Positions 1 through 8,268 of a stretch of DNA of 10,454 nucleotides are shown piece by piece; position 1 is the stretch's first letter; every line of letters begins with the position of its first letter. The translations under genes and the position numbers were made by a program. Under the pieces are notes generated by a model that worked only from the letters and a program-made list of their open reading frames with translations, made no database searches and was not told where the DNA came from. This DNA comes from Candidatus Thermokryptus sp. (GTDB lineage: Bacteria; Bacteroidota; Ignavibacteria; Kryptoniales; Kryptoniaceae). The stretch spans positions 1-10,454 of the forward strand of contig JAPYWO010000014.1 in NCBI GenBank assembly GCA_028276305.1. The letters are read 5' to 3'.

Positions 1-476
<476 letters not shown>

Positions 477-1433
477 ATGAAAGTTAAAGCGACAGATGAA
501 AATATAAAACTTGCTGGTTCAATCATAAAAAAAGGAGGGCTTGTTGCCTTTCCAACAGAAACCGTGTATGGTTTAGGTGCTGACGCATTGAACCCGTATG
601 CGGTGGCAAAAATTTTTGAAGTCAAAAATCGCCCAAGTTTTGACCCGCTTATAGTTCATATATCAAAAATTGAATGGCTTGAAAAAATCGTAAAAAAAAT
701 TGATGACAGAGCTGAGAAACTCATCCGAAAATTTTGGCCAGGTCCTTTAACGCTTGTCCTACCAAAGTCAAACATCGTCCCTGACATCGTCACAGCTGGG
801 CTTCCCACAGTTGCCGTAAGAATGCCAGCCCATCCTGTGGCTCTTGCTTTGATTGAGAACGCTCAAACCCCAATTTCCGCCCCAAGTGCAAACCCGTTCG
901 GTTACATAAGTCCAACCACAGCTGAACATGTTGAGAAACAGCTCGGTGACAAGATTGACTTGATACTTGACGGTGGAAAGTGTCCAATTGGGGTTGAATC
1001 AACCGTTTTATCTTTAATTGATGAAGAACCAGCGGTTTTGCGCCCAGGCGGTCTTCCAATTGAAGAAATTGAAAAAGTGATCGGTAAAGTCACAATTCAA
1101 AAAAGCGCTGATAAAATTTTATCACCTGGTCAACTTCCCAAACATTATGCCCCGAGAACACCGATAAAAATTTTTTCTTCGCTTGATGAAATTGAAGAGG
1201 ATGATGATATAGGTGTCTTACTCTTCAAAAAAACCAACCGTGAAATAAAAGCGAAGCATGTTGAAATACTATCCGAGAATGGCGACCTACGGGAAGCAGC
1301 GAGCAATTTATTTTCCGCTTTACATAAACTTGACTCAATTGGGGTTAGGATAATTTATGCGGAGGCGATACCAGAAGTTGGGCTTGGTGTAGCTATAATG
1401 GACCGCTTGCGTAAAGCAAGCGGTCAAAAATAA
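477..1433 (+). CDS. Threonylcarbamoyl-AMP synthase, Sua5 type
   Basis: This cytoplasmic enzyme makes L-threonylcarbamoyladenylate from threonine, bicarbonate and ATP. That is the first step of the t6A modification at position 37 of ANN-decoding tRNAs; the TsaD complex then transfers the group. The protein is 318 residues from the ATG at 477. The YrdC/TsaC-like catalytic domain covers about residues 5-200: PTETVYGLGADA at 26-37, the basic KNRP at 50-53, SAPSANPFG at 134-142 and GVESTVLSL at 172-180. The linker SPGQLPKHYAP (216-226) and an extra domain of about 90 residues make it Sua5 rather than the short TsaC. The open frame extends 66 codons further upstream, but MKVKATDENIKLAG aligns with the normal family start, so the downstream ATG is chosen. 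No clear Shine-Dalgarno precedes it. The last codons form a hairpin next to the terminator of the opposing gene. Confidence 0.93.
   Translation: MKVKATDENIKLAGSIIKKGGLVAFPTETVYGLGADALNPYAVAKIFEVKNRPSFDPLIVHISKIEWLEKIVKKIDDRAEKLIRKFWPGPLTLVLPKSNIVPDIVTAGLPTVAVRMPAHPVALALIENAQTPISAPSANPFGYISPTTAEHVEKQLGDKIDLILDGGKCPIGVESTVLSLIDEEPAVLRPGGLPIEEIEKVIGKVTIQKSADKILSPGQLPKHYAPRTPIKIFSSLDEIEEDDDIGVLLFKKTNREIKAKHVEILSENGDLREAASNLFSALHKLDSIGVRIIYAEAIPEVGLGVAIMDRLRKASGQK
1401..1425. repeat. Perfect 10-bp inverted repeat at the 3' end of sua5
   Basis: GACCGCTTGC (1401-1410) and GCAAGCGGTC (1416-1425) are exact reverse complements around the 5-base loop GTAAA. The repeat lies inside the coding sequence and encodes the C-terminal residues DRLRKASGQ. 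On the plus strand it is followed by A-rich sequence rather than a T run, so it is not a standard rightward terminator. It may act as an RNA 3'-end stabiliser, or help block leftward transcription that reads past the adjacent terminator. Confidence 0.7.
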
Positions 1434-1456
1434 AAAAAGCGGGGCTTACGCCCCGC
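1426..1456 (-). terminator. Rho-independent terminator of the receptor operon
   Basis: Read on the minus strand, GCGGGGC-GTAA-GCCCCGC (1456-1439) forms a perfect 7-bp GC-rich stem with a 4-base loop. It is followed directly by TTTTTTTATTTTT (1438-1426). It sits 7 bases beyond the stop of the leftward sorting-domain protein, so it ends that operon. In the plus direction no T run follows the stem. Confidence 0.9.
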
Positions 1457-1463
1457 CAAAAAT

Positions 1464-3125
1464 TTACTTCACCAAAACCATCTTCCTTGAGAATCCATAA
1501 CCACCAGCCGTAAGACGATAAATATAAACACCTGAGGGTAAATCACTTGCGTTGAATTTTACTTTGTACGAGCCTGGCTCCAAATTATCGTCCAGAATTT
1601 CCCTAACAAGCTGACCAAGTGAATTATAAACCGCTAACTTAACCTTTGAAGCGATTGGGATGCTAAACTCTATGACAGTTTCAGGGTTGAAGGGATTTGG
1701 ATAATTTTGCTTCAATTCAAATTCCCTCGGAACTTCCGATGTCCGTTCGTAAACACTTGTGAACTTTGAATAATCAGTGTTTTGTGGGTCATAATTTGTC
1801 CAACCCAAGTCCCATCTTTCACTTTCGTTTGGTCCAAATGCTCCAACCCAATTAACCGGGACAAAGAAAGGATCTCTCAATCTTGGATTTGTAAAATCTG
1901 CCCTGTTAAGGACGGGTGAATCTGAACGGGGGATTGGATTTGGATTTGAAAGATTAAATGGATCAACCAATTTTAAATCACCGACAGTTGGCAAAATTAA
2001 ATTGTTATTTGATGCCGATAAAAACCACGATTTAGCATCAAAACCTGAAACATTTGTTGTGACAGTGTTAGCTGACTTAACCCCGGCAATTACTACATTT
2101 TTTATCTGAAGTGTATCATTCCTCGCATCATTAACAACATTAGAGCCATCAAGAAGAATTCCAACAGGCCAGCCCGCAATGATACTATTGTAGAAACTTA
2201 AACGAGTTGATCTACGCAGATGAGCCCCACGCTTGAAATTTGGATTATATCCAGTGAAATTTGTATCAGGCATTGGTCCAATGAAAGTAACATTGCTGAA
2301 AATCGCTGATGTCCTTGGTGTGTTGGTTGACCCTGAACCATCATTATCCGACTCAAACCCGTTGCTTCCGCTTATATCAGCTATATTCGGGTCCCTTATC
2401 GCAAGCGCAAATTGAACCTTCCCTGAATATCCAAAGTCAGTATCAAAATCATCATCAAGCCCCTTGTATGCTACAAGATACTTTGCATTGACAGTCCCAC
2501 CAAACCATTCAAATGAATCATCACCAGAGTAACTGACTTGGACATATTCAATTAAAGTTTTTCTTCCAACTCCACCCAGCGTTAATCCGTTTATCTCATT
2601 ATCTGGTGCATAAGCTATACCTGGAAACTCTATCCTCACATATCTAAAAACTCCACTGCTATCGTCCGGGTTATCACCGCCATATATCCCATCATCGCCA
2701 AGACCCCCTTCAATTACAGCAGTTCCACCTGGGACATTAATTGGAGCTCTCCCAAGTATAATCACGCCACCCCAGTCCCCAGCTGCTCTTTGACCCTTTG
2801 GCTGAGCACTTGTAAATACAATCGGTCTTTCCTTTGTTCCGTTTGCGTAAATTTTCCCACCTCTTTTAATTATCAGTGAACCTTTCGTCTCTTTTTCTCC
2901 ATATATTACCGTTCCAGGTTCAATCGTAAGTGTAGCACCATCTTCAACGGTGACAAAACCACGCAAAAGATATTGCTTATCAGCCGTAAGCGTCATATTC
3001 TGTGTTATCCTTCCCTGCAAGACGACGACATTTGACGGCGGTTGAGAAAACAATTGATCAAATTGAGAGAAGACAAGCGCAAACACCACAGCGATGATTC
3101 GCGTGAGTTGTTTAGCCATTTTCAT
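1464..3125 (-). CDS. Secreted beta-helix-like protein with T9SS sorting domain
   Basis: This is a predicted exported protein of 553 residues; its molecular function is unknown. Residues 1 to about 28 form a signal peptide (hydrophobic IIAVVFALVF, probable cleavage near LFSQ). Residues about 35-450 contain repeated short hydrophobic strands and turns (for example TLTIEPGTVIYG and SLIIKRGGKIYANGTKERPIVFTS), a pattern typical of right-handed parallel beta-helix repeats. Acidic loops stand out, GLDDDFDTDFG at 222-232 and GFESDNDGSGS at 256-266; these could bind calcium, which is inference. Residues 464-553 are a T9SS type A sorting domain (QNYPNPFNPET, then VYNSLGQLV, SGVYIYRL and a final KMVLVK), so the protein should cross the outer membrane and be attached to or released from the surface. 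It lies 26 bases after the TonB-dependent receptor and shares its transcript. Proteins of this kind recur next to such receptors, suggesting a surface partner in substrate capture. A second ATG two codons downstream is possible, but the ribosome binding site favours the first. Confidence 0.82.
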   Translation of the reverse strand: MKMAKQLTRIIAVVFALVFSQFDQLFSQPPSNVVVLQGRITQNMTLTADKQYLLRGFVTVEDGATLTIEPGTVIYGEKETKGSLIIKRGGKIYANGTKERPIVFTSAQPKGQRAAGDWGGVIILGRAPINVPGGTAVIEGGLGDDGIYGGDNPDDSSGVFRYVRIEFPGIAYAPDNEINGLTLGGVGRKTLIEYVQVSYSGDDSFEWFGGTVNAKYLVAYKGLDDDFDTDFGYSGKVQFALAIRDPNIADISGSNGFESDNDGSGSTNTPRTSAIFSNVTFIGPMPDTNFTGYNPNFKRGAHLRRSTRLSFYNSIIAGWPVGILLDGSNVVNDARNDTLQIKNVVIAGVKSANTVTTNVSGFDAKSWFLSASNNNLILPTVGDLKLVDPFNLSNPNPIPRSDSPVLNRADFTNPRLRDPFFVPVNWVGAFGPNESERWDLGWTNYDPQNTDYSKFTSVYERTSEVPREFELKQNYPNPFNPETVIEFSIPIASKVKLAVYNSLGQLVREILDDNLEPGSYKVKFNASDLPSGVYIYRLTAGGYGFSRKMVLVK

Positions 3126-3130
3126 TTTTA

Positions 3131-3135
3131 CCTCC
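3131..3135 (-). promoter_or_regulatory. Shine-Dalgarno in the receptor / beta-helix gap
   Basis: The minus strand reads AGGGAGG then TAAAA before the ATG at 3125-3123, giving 5-base spacing from the GGAGG core. The alternative ATG at 3119-3117 would be 11 bases away, so the upstream start is preferred. Confidence 0.75.
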
Positions 3136-3151
3136 CTGATTTTTGTTTTTG

Positions 3152-5851
3152 TTATAGTTTAACTGTGAAATCAATAGAAACACTTGCGTTAGTTGATATT
3201 TTGCGATAAATGTAATTCCCCTGCTTTAAAACTATCGGTGTGGCAGTCAAATTTTTCCCGGTCAAGTTGACGCTTAAAACTTTTGTCAACTTCAACCCCA
3301 TTCTCAAATCAATCTGATATCTTGCGGTCTCAATTATGTCATCTTGATACTGCGTTGAAACATCGTAAACCCTCGGACCTATCAAGCCGAATAAAACTCC
3401 AAAATTAAACCTTGAATCCGGCTTTTCATAAGCGACATATAAATTTGCCATATAAGGCGCCTGCCCTTGTAGGCTTCTACCTCTTCTTTCAATTGTCCCT
3501 TCCGTCCCTTCAACATCAACTGACGACTTGATAACGGAAAAATTACCGATGAACTTCAAAAACTTAACATTTTTAACAAATTCAATTTCAGCCCCGTACA
3601 CACTTGCATACTTGGCATTCTTAAATGTCCTCTCCGAGCCAAGCGCACTCCCTGAGACAACAACCTTTTCAATCGGTGATTTAATGTGCTTGTTAAACAC
3701 CCCAACTGAAAGCATATCCTCTCCCTTGCTGAAAATCTCAAACCTCAAATCATAGTTAAAAGAAACAGCTCTGCGAAGTGATGAATCACCCCTAACGCTT
3801 GTTTGAGTGTAGAAATCAAAGTATAAAAATGGTGCAATTTCCCTTAATTCCGGCTTGTTTATAGTTTGGCTGTAGGACAACTTCAAATTAACGAAGTGCG
3901 ATGGCGAATACTTAACCAAAACTGACGGTAGAAAATCAATGTAATCTTTTTCAATTATCACATCTCTTACATCTGCGAAATCCCTCGTATATATTTTCTG
4001 ATTAACCCTTTCAACCCTAACTCCGGAAACGAAGCTTATTGATTGCGCTTTAAATCTGAACGGAAGCTCAAAATTTAAATAATAAGCGATATTTCTATCC
4101 GTTGCCTTATATCTGTTAGTTCCATTCTTATACTCGTCAAGTGAAAATCCATTTCTCCTGAAATTGTCGGGTATAAAGATTGAGTCCGGCGGTAGATAAT
4201 ACATTCTATAGTCGGTCCATCCATTCAAGTTAACGACAACACCAATGAGCCGAAACTCAAAATTTCGCTTCGTTTGCCACAGGTCAAGACCAGATGTGAA
4301 CTTAAACCTCCAAATTGGGAATTTAACTTGACTTCTAATTTCTTTGACTTCGTCTCTCAAATCTGAAAACAAAATACCACCGTTTTTCAGGTTTGCTTGA
4401 GGACCTAACACAACGACAAATTTTGACTCCGTATCACTGATATCGCGCCCGTAAACAAGTCGTCTACTATCAGGTTGATTATTCCTAACTGTTGAAGAGC
4501 TCGCTTTCCAGTTCAAGTTTACATCTCCAAAACTATGTTCGCCATAAATTTGAGCGAAGTTCAAATTGCGACTCTCAACCCCGGTCATCAAATGAATTTG
4601 CTCAGCCCCTTGATCTGTATATTGAAAACCGCGCAATTGCGAAAACATATCCTCAAACATCATCGTTGAAATTCCCCTCAATCCAATTGTATGATTTGAA
4701 AATTTAGCTTGAAGTTCAATAAGACCGCCAAATTGAACTTCCCTTTCATACTTGTTCCCTTGATATTCAAACCTTTTAGACCAATCACCCTCATATTCAT
4801 AAAGTTCAAGTTCCTGTTTTAACGATGTCCTCCTATAATTTACCGCCATTGAATACGATAGATGAGATTTAAACAATTTCCCAATTCTAAGGAAACTCAT
4901 CCTTAAATCAGGGAGGTGATACAAAGAGTTTTTGTTCAACAGGTTAGGTATCTCTTTCGCAAACAAATTTCTCTGTTCAACTGGAATCTTAGAAATGTCG
5001 GATGGGAAATCGCTCGGAAGCCCAATCTTTCCATCTGAAACCCCAAACAAACTCAATTTGTCCATTCCGTAGACGGAAAAACTATTAAATGTTATCCCGG
5101 GTATGCTATTTAGAGAAAAACCGAATTCATTCAGCGTTGACTCCGGGAACGAGAGCGTCGTTATATCAATAAACCCACCCGAAGAGCTCCCTGGCAAGTC
5201 CGGGGTGAATGTTTTGACGATCTTAACACTTTGAACAAGACCAGCTGGAATTAGATCAAACGCAAAAGACCTTTTATCTGGTTCAGTCCCCGGCAAAATA
5301 GACCCATTCAAAGTTACAACATTATATCTCTCATCAATTCCACGAACATTTACAAATTTGTTTTGCTTAACGCTTACTCCAACAACCTTTGACATCAAAT
5401 CAGCTGAAGTGGTAGCTATTGTCATCTTTATCTGTCTGTAACTCAATCCATCAAAAATGCTTGTGCTTATCTGTTTCTCAGCGATAAATCCCAAAATGGA
5501 GGAATTATCTCTTATCGCGGAACCGGTAACTTGAACCTCACCGAGCTCAACAACATCTGGCTTTAACCTAACTTCCAAAATGATGTCCTTATTAACACTT
5601 AACAATGTATCAAGCGTCTTATAACCGATATAGCTAAATCTAATTCTGACATTCCCAGGGCTAACTTTAATTTTGAAATTTCCGTCAATCCCAGTTGAGG
5701 TACCGGTTTCTTTATCGGGAAGAAAGATGTTGACCCCCGCAAGTGGTTCCCCAGTAGAAAAATCGTAAACCTTGCCCGAGATTTGAACCTGTGAAACGAG
5801 CAAATCACCTAAAATCGCCAGCAGTAAAAGCGATAATAACTTTTTCTTCAT
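3152..5851 (-). CDS. TonB-dependent outer-membrane receptor (SusC-like N-terminus)
   Basis: This is an 899-residue outer-membrane transporter that would import a large or scarce substrate using TonB-ExbBD energy. The signal peptide is residues 1 to about 20 (MKKKLLSLLLLAILGDLLVS). A carboxypeptidase-D regulatory-like domain spans about 22-95 (SGKVYDFSTGEPLAGVNIFL, DGNFKIKV, FSYIGYKT). The plug follows at about 115-235 with VNVRGIDERYN, TLNGSILPGTEPDKRSFAFDL and PDLPGSSSGGFIDITT; this pattern resembles the TonB receptors called the Xanthomonas-Caulobacter type. The rest, about 250-899, is aromatic-rich alternating sequence typical of a 22-strand barrel, ending in the strand SVSIDFTVKL. The length is normal for the family and no break is seen. 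It is the first gene of a two-gene operon with the beta-helix protein. Its ribosome binding site, AGGTG, lies 4 bases before the ATG. The substrate cannot be told; no SusD-like partner is next to it, which argues against a classical polysaccharide locus. Confidence 0.92.
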   Translation of the reverse strand: MKKKLLSLLLLAILGDLLVSQVQISGKVYDFSTGEPLAGVNIFLPDKETGTSTGIDGNFKIKVSPGNVRIRFSYIGYKTLDTLLSVNKDIILEVRLKPDVVELGEVQVTGSAIRDNSSILGFIAEKQISTSIFDGLSYRQIKMTIATTSADLMSKVVGVSVKQNKFVNVRGIDERYNVVTLNGSILPGTEPDKRSFAFDLIPAGLVQSVKIVKTFTPDLPGSSSGGFIDITTLSFPESTLNEFGFSLNSIPGITFNSFSVYGMDKLSLFGVSDGKIGLPSDFPSDISKIPVEQRNLFAKEIPNLLNKNSLYHLPDLRMSFLRIGKLFKSHLSYSMAVNYRRTSLKQELELYEYEGDWSKRFEYQGNKYEREVQFGGLIELQAKFSNHTIGLRGISTMMFEDMFSQLRGFQYTDQGAEQIHLMTGVESRNLNFAQIYGEHSFGDVNLNWKASSSTVRNNQPDSRRLVYGRDISDTESKFVVVLGPQANLKNGGILFSDLRDEVKEIRSQVKFPIWRFKFTSGLDLWQTKRNFEFRLIGVVVNLNGWTDYRMYYLPPDSIFIPDNFRRNGFSLDEYKNGTNRYKATDRNIAYYLNFELPFRFKAQSISFVSGVRVERVNQKIYTRDFADVRDVIIEKDYIDFLPSVLVKYSPSHFVNLKLSYSQTINKPELREIAPFLYFDFYTQTSVRGDSSLRRAVSFNYDLRFEIFSKGEDMLSVGVFNKHIKSPIEKVVVSGSALGSERTFKNAKYASVYGAEIEFVKNVKFLKFIGNFSVIKSSVDVEGTEGTIERRGRSLQGQAPYMANLYVAYEKPDSRFNFGVLFGLIGPRVYDVSTQYQDDIIETARYQIDLRMGLKLTKVLSVNLTGKNLTATPIVLKQGNYIYRKISTNASVSIDFTVKL

Positions 5852-6030
5852 ATCTCACCTACTAATTTGTTTTACTTCCGCAGGCAATATAGCAGGATGA
5901 AATTAAGTCAGTATGAAAGGAAAGTTAAAATTCAATTAAAGCGGATTTTTAAAAATGATGTAAATTGCGGGGCTATTAACCGATTTTTAACAAATCCGTG
6001 CGACTGGTTCAACGAGTTCTGCTCTGGTTA

Positions 6031-6059
6031 TTGACTTTTAACAGAATTTTTTTTATAAT
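6031..6059 (+). promoter_or_regulatory. Near-consensus sigma70-type promoter of the TPR gene
   Basis: TTGACT (6031-6036) and TATAAT (6054-6059) are separated by exactly 17 bases. That is one mismatch from the housekeeping sigma70 consensus, with a perfect -10 and ideal spacing. The promoter lies 42 bases before the ATG at 6102. The classical Bacteroidia promoter (TAnnTTTG at -7) is not seen here. The gene is likely expressed constitutively and strongly. Confidence 0.85.
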
Positions 6060-6084
6060 TACCGAAAACGAATGCATCAAAATT

Positions 6085-6093
6085 AAGGAGGTG
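6085..6093 (+). promoter_or_regulatory. Strong Shine-Dalgarno of the TPR gene
   Basis: AAGGAGGTG is a nearly full anti-16S match, 8 bases before the ATG at 6102, which fixes the start. Confidence 0.9.
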
Positions 6094-6101
6094 CGATATT
6101 T

Positions 6102-6872
6102 ATGAAGAAATTTTTGCTTTCCATTGCGGTTTTGATTTTGGTTTCTTCATTTGTTTTAGCCCAGGGAGGAAATTCAACGAAACCAGAAGTTGAGGCGGGA
6201 AAACTTTTCAACGAGGGGAACTCGCTGTTGAGAAGCGGTAACTACAAAGCAGCAATTGAAAAGTATGATCAGGCGCTTCAACTTTATCAAGACCCAAAAT
6301 TTTATTACAACAAGGGCATTGCCTTAAAAGCGCTCAGGCAAAATGACGAGGCAATAAAGGCGTTCAAAGAGGCAATAAATTTGAAAAAAGATTTTGCTCC
6401 AGCTTATAACGCCATCGCTGGAATTTATCTTACGCAAGGTGATTATGATGGCGCCATTGAGAATTACACCAAGGCACTTGAATATGACAATAAGCTTGAT
6501 GTTGCGATTAAGGGAATAGTTGAAGCGTTGATAGGGAAATCCAACGCTTTGATTCAAGCTGGAAAGTTTCAAGAGGCGCTTGATCTTCTTGTGAAAGCGA
6601 CAACTTACAGACAGGACTATCCGAAGGTTTATGTCATGCTCGCCGTTGTTTACAACAAACTCTCTCAACACGATAAAGCGGTTGAATCAGCGAAAAAGGC
6701 GATAGAATTGAACCCCAAAGGTGCGAATGCCGACGCTTATTTTGAACTTGGGATTGCCTACAAGCGCCTCGGTCAAGTTGAGGAAGCAAGAAAAGCTTTC
6801 CTTGAAGCGAAAAAAGACCCACGACTTGCAAGAAACGCACAATATGAACTTGATCTATTGAAAGAGCAATAA
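6102..6872 (+). CDS. Exported tetratricopeptide-repeat protein
   Basis: This 256-residue protein has a clear Sec signal peptide (MKKFLLSIAVLILVSSFVLA, predicted cleavage after A20). The rest is almost entirely TPR helices, so it is probably a periplasmic or envelope scaffold that binds partner proteins; no enzymatic domain is visible. Repeats lie at about 32-65 (FNEGNSLLRSGNYKAAIEKY), 66-99 (YYNKGIALKALRQNDEAIKAF), 100-133 (AYNAIAGIYLTQGDYDGAIENY), a degenerate unit at about 140-173, then 175-208 and 211-244, the last two ending in canonical AIELNPKG-type turns. It is a single-gene unit with its own strong promoter, Shine-Dalgarno and terminator. That implies high steady expression and no operon partner to suggest its client. 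There is no lipobox (the cleavage region is VLAQGG), so it is soluble rather than lipid-anchored. The specific role is unknown. Confidence 0.88.
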   Translation: MKKFLLSIAVLILVSSFVLAQGGNSTKPEVEAGKLFNEGNSLLRSGNYKAAIEKYDQALQLYQDPKFYYNKGIALKALRQNDEAIKAFKEAINLKKDFAPAYNAIAGIYLTQGDYDGAIENYTKALEYDNKLDVAIKGIVEALIGKSNALIQAGKFQEALDLLVKATTYRQDYPKVYVMLAVVYNKLSQHDKAVESAKKAIELNPKGANADAYFELGIAYKRLGQVEEARKAFLEAKKDPRLARNAQYELDLLKEQ

Positions 6873-6896
6873 ATTTTTGACAAAGGTTTTAGTCCG

Positions 6897-6934
6897 CCCT
6901 GCTTCTTGAAAGGAGGCAGGGTTTTTTATTTTTA
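6897..6934 (+). terminator. Rho-independent terminator of the TPR gene
   Basis: CCCTGC (6897-6902) pairs with GCAGGG (6916-6921). The inner arms TTCTT and AGGAG extend this to an 11-bp stem with G-T wobbles and a GAA loop. TTTTTTATTTTTA follows at once. It lies 24 bases after the TPR stop and only 17 bases before the next start codon. Confidence 0.92.
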
Positions 6935-6951
6935 ATTCAATTTTTACTGAC

Positions 6952-7551
6952 ATGAAACAAGATATGAAATTCTTGACACGAATCGTCTCACTTGTCTCAT
7001 CGGGGAAACTCAAAAAATTAAGCGTTGAAATTGAAAGAGCTTTAAAAAGAAAAATAAATGTCAGAAGGATTGAAGAAGCAATTTTGCAGTGCTATCTTTT
7101 CGCTGGGTTTCCGGCAGTGATAGAAAGCTTCAAAGTTTTAAGAGATGTAGTTAGACAAAAAAACGCAAAGGCGAGGGAATACGATGTTGAAAAGTTTTAT
7201 GTCAACGGAGTGGAAACCTGTCGCAAGGTTTATAAAGAGGATTATGAAAAGTTGATTCAAAATATGAAAGCGCTTCATCCGGAGATCGCTCAATGGATGA
7301 TAATAGAAGGCTACGGGAAGGTTCTAAGTAGAGATGTGTTAAGTTTGAGGGAGCGGGAGATTTTAAATGTGGCGATTTTAACGACGCTGGGTTGGGAAAG
7401 GCAATTGCGTTCGCATTTAAAAGGCGCTTTAAATGTCGGGGTTAAAAGAAGCCAAATTTTTAAAGTGTTTAAAAATATTTCCGATATTTGCGGACGAAGA
7501 AAAATAAAAAAAGCAAAGGAAATTTTTTTAACGCTTCAAGAACGAAATTAA
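6952..7551 (+). CDS. Carboxymuconolactone decarboxylase (CMD/AhpD-like) family protein
   Basis: This 199-residue, probably cytoplasmic protein resembles the all-helical CMD family, which includes gamma-carboxymuconolactone decarboxylase and AhpD-type peroxidase partners. Two CMD-like units are visible. The first is at about 38-70 (EEAILQCYLFAGFPAVIESF, matching the family's xExxLQxYxFAGFPxxI signature). The second is at about 105-178 (LSLREREILNVAILTTLGWERQLRSHLKGALNVGV), with the family histidine at H155. The CxxC pair that gives AhpD its thiol peroxidase activity is absent; cysteines at 47, 90 and 180 are isolated. Activity as a peroxidase partner is therefore unlikely and the substrate is unknown. 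The ATG at 6952 has no Shine-Dalgarno; a second ATG at 6964 also lacks one. The gene starts just after the TPR terminator, so it needs its own promoter or readthrough. Its last 24 bases overlap the end of the convergent cytochrome gene. Confidence 0.75.
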   Translation: MKQDMKFLTRIVSLVSSGKLKKLSVEIERALKRKINVRRIEEAILQCYLFAGFPAVIESFKVLRDVVRQKNAKAREYDVEKFYVNGVETCRKVYKEDYEKLIQNMKALHPEIAQWMIIEGYGKVLSRDVLSLREREILNVAILTTLGWERQLRSHLKGALNVGVKRSQIFKVFKNISDICGRRKIKKAKEIFLTLQERN

Positions 7552-8268
7552 GTCAGCTATGTCCTGATCCGTCAGCTTATCCGGTGTGAAGAAAGGCATC
7601 ATGGTTTGGCTTTCCATGGGGGAACCAGCGCGAATTAGTTCAATCATTTTCCCTGGGTTAATCTCAATGTTAAAAAGTGGCGGTCCTATTGCGATTTCCT
7701 CGGAATGACATTGTTGACATGCTTTTTCGTAAATTATCTCCCCATTTTGTGGATTCCCCTCCAAGCTTAAAATTTTAGATTTGAAACTTTCTAACTTTGC
7801 CGATCTATCCTTTTCACTTTCCCAGGGCAATATGGGTTTAATGTCGTTAATTTTAGGCTCAGCGTCGCCGGTTATAAATTCAAAGTAGGCTATAAGTGCT
7901 GAGGCATCCTCTGGCGGAAGGGCTTTAAAGGGATTTTTGATGTTATCCTTTCTTTGATACATAACTACGCAAAGCCCAGCACCATAAGCGGTTGCTCCAA
8001 GTGCTTCACCACGAAATCTCCCATACCAAGTTACCTTTTTCTTCGTCACCCCGATGAGATTATGCCCGGGTCTAATTATATCGTCGGGATATTTTTCATC
8101 GTCAAAGTCGGCATGGCAGTTCGCACAAGCAAGCCCGGTTGAACCATAATTTGAATCATAAAAAATTTTCCTACCTCGCTCCACCTCTTCGGGCAATTTT
8201 ACGGTTTGATTCCTTGAACAAGCCAGCAATAGAACCGGGAGCAAGGTCAAAAACAATGTTTTCTTCAT
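7528..8268 (-). CDS. Diheme cytochrome c lipoprotein
   Basis: This 246-residue electron carrier is predicted to be lipid-anchored in the envelope. The start MKKTLFLTLLPVLLLACS gives a short signal peptide with the lipobox LLAC and lipidated Cys17. Serine at +2 is compatible with an outer-membrane anchor under E. coli rules, which may not apply here. Two class-I-like cytochrome domains follow. The first has CANCH at 48-52 after GRKIFYDSNYG, with conserved RPGHNLIGV and a possible Met103 axial ligand. The second has CQQCH at 184-188 with the likely ligand M224 in TMMPFF, then the closing helix DQDIADLISFLKR. The open frame continues 51 codons upstream to 8421, but that part has no signal-peptide character and covers the regulatory spacer, so the start at 8268 is preferred; the Shine-Dalgarno there is weak. 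It diverges from the nonaheme cytochrome, suggesting that both act in one electron pathway. Redox partner and direction are unknown. Confidence 0.88.
   Translation of the reverse strand: MKKTLFLTLLPVLLLACSRNQTVKLPEEVERGRKIFYDSNYGSTGLACANCHADFDDEKYPDDIIRPGHNLIGVTKKKVTWYGRFRGEALGATAYGAGLCVVMYQRKDNIKNPFKALPPEDASALIAYFEFITGDAEPKINDIKPILPWESEKDRSAKLESFKSKILSLEGNPQNGEIIYEKACQQCHSEEIAIGPPLFNIEINPGKMIELIRAGSPMESQTMMPFFTPDKLTDQDIADLISFLKR

Larger units (their letters stand above)
5852..6101. other. Divergent receptor / TPR intergenic region
   Basis: This 250-base AT-rich spacer serves the receptor operon (leftward) and the TPR gene (rightward). The rightward promoter is listed separately. For the receptor I see only a weak candidate, TATATT on the minus strand (5891-5886), with no properly spaced -35. 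An imperfect inverted repeat at 5980-5998 (CCGATTT and AAATCCG, one mismatch, 5-base loop) could be an operator, but this is weak. No small gene was found. Confidence 0.5.

Noticed and set aside
6324..6671. Open frame of 115 codons on the minus strand
   Set aside because: It lies antisense to the TPR gene, with no ribosome binding site and no family resemblance. It arises from the regular codon pattern of the repeats.
6952..7551. AhpD-type alkylhydroperoxidase activity for the CMD protein
   Set aside because: The catalytic CxxC motif is missing; the three cysteines are far apart.
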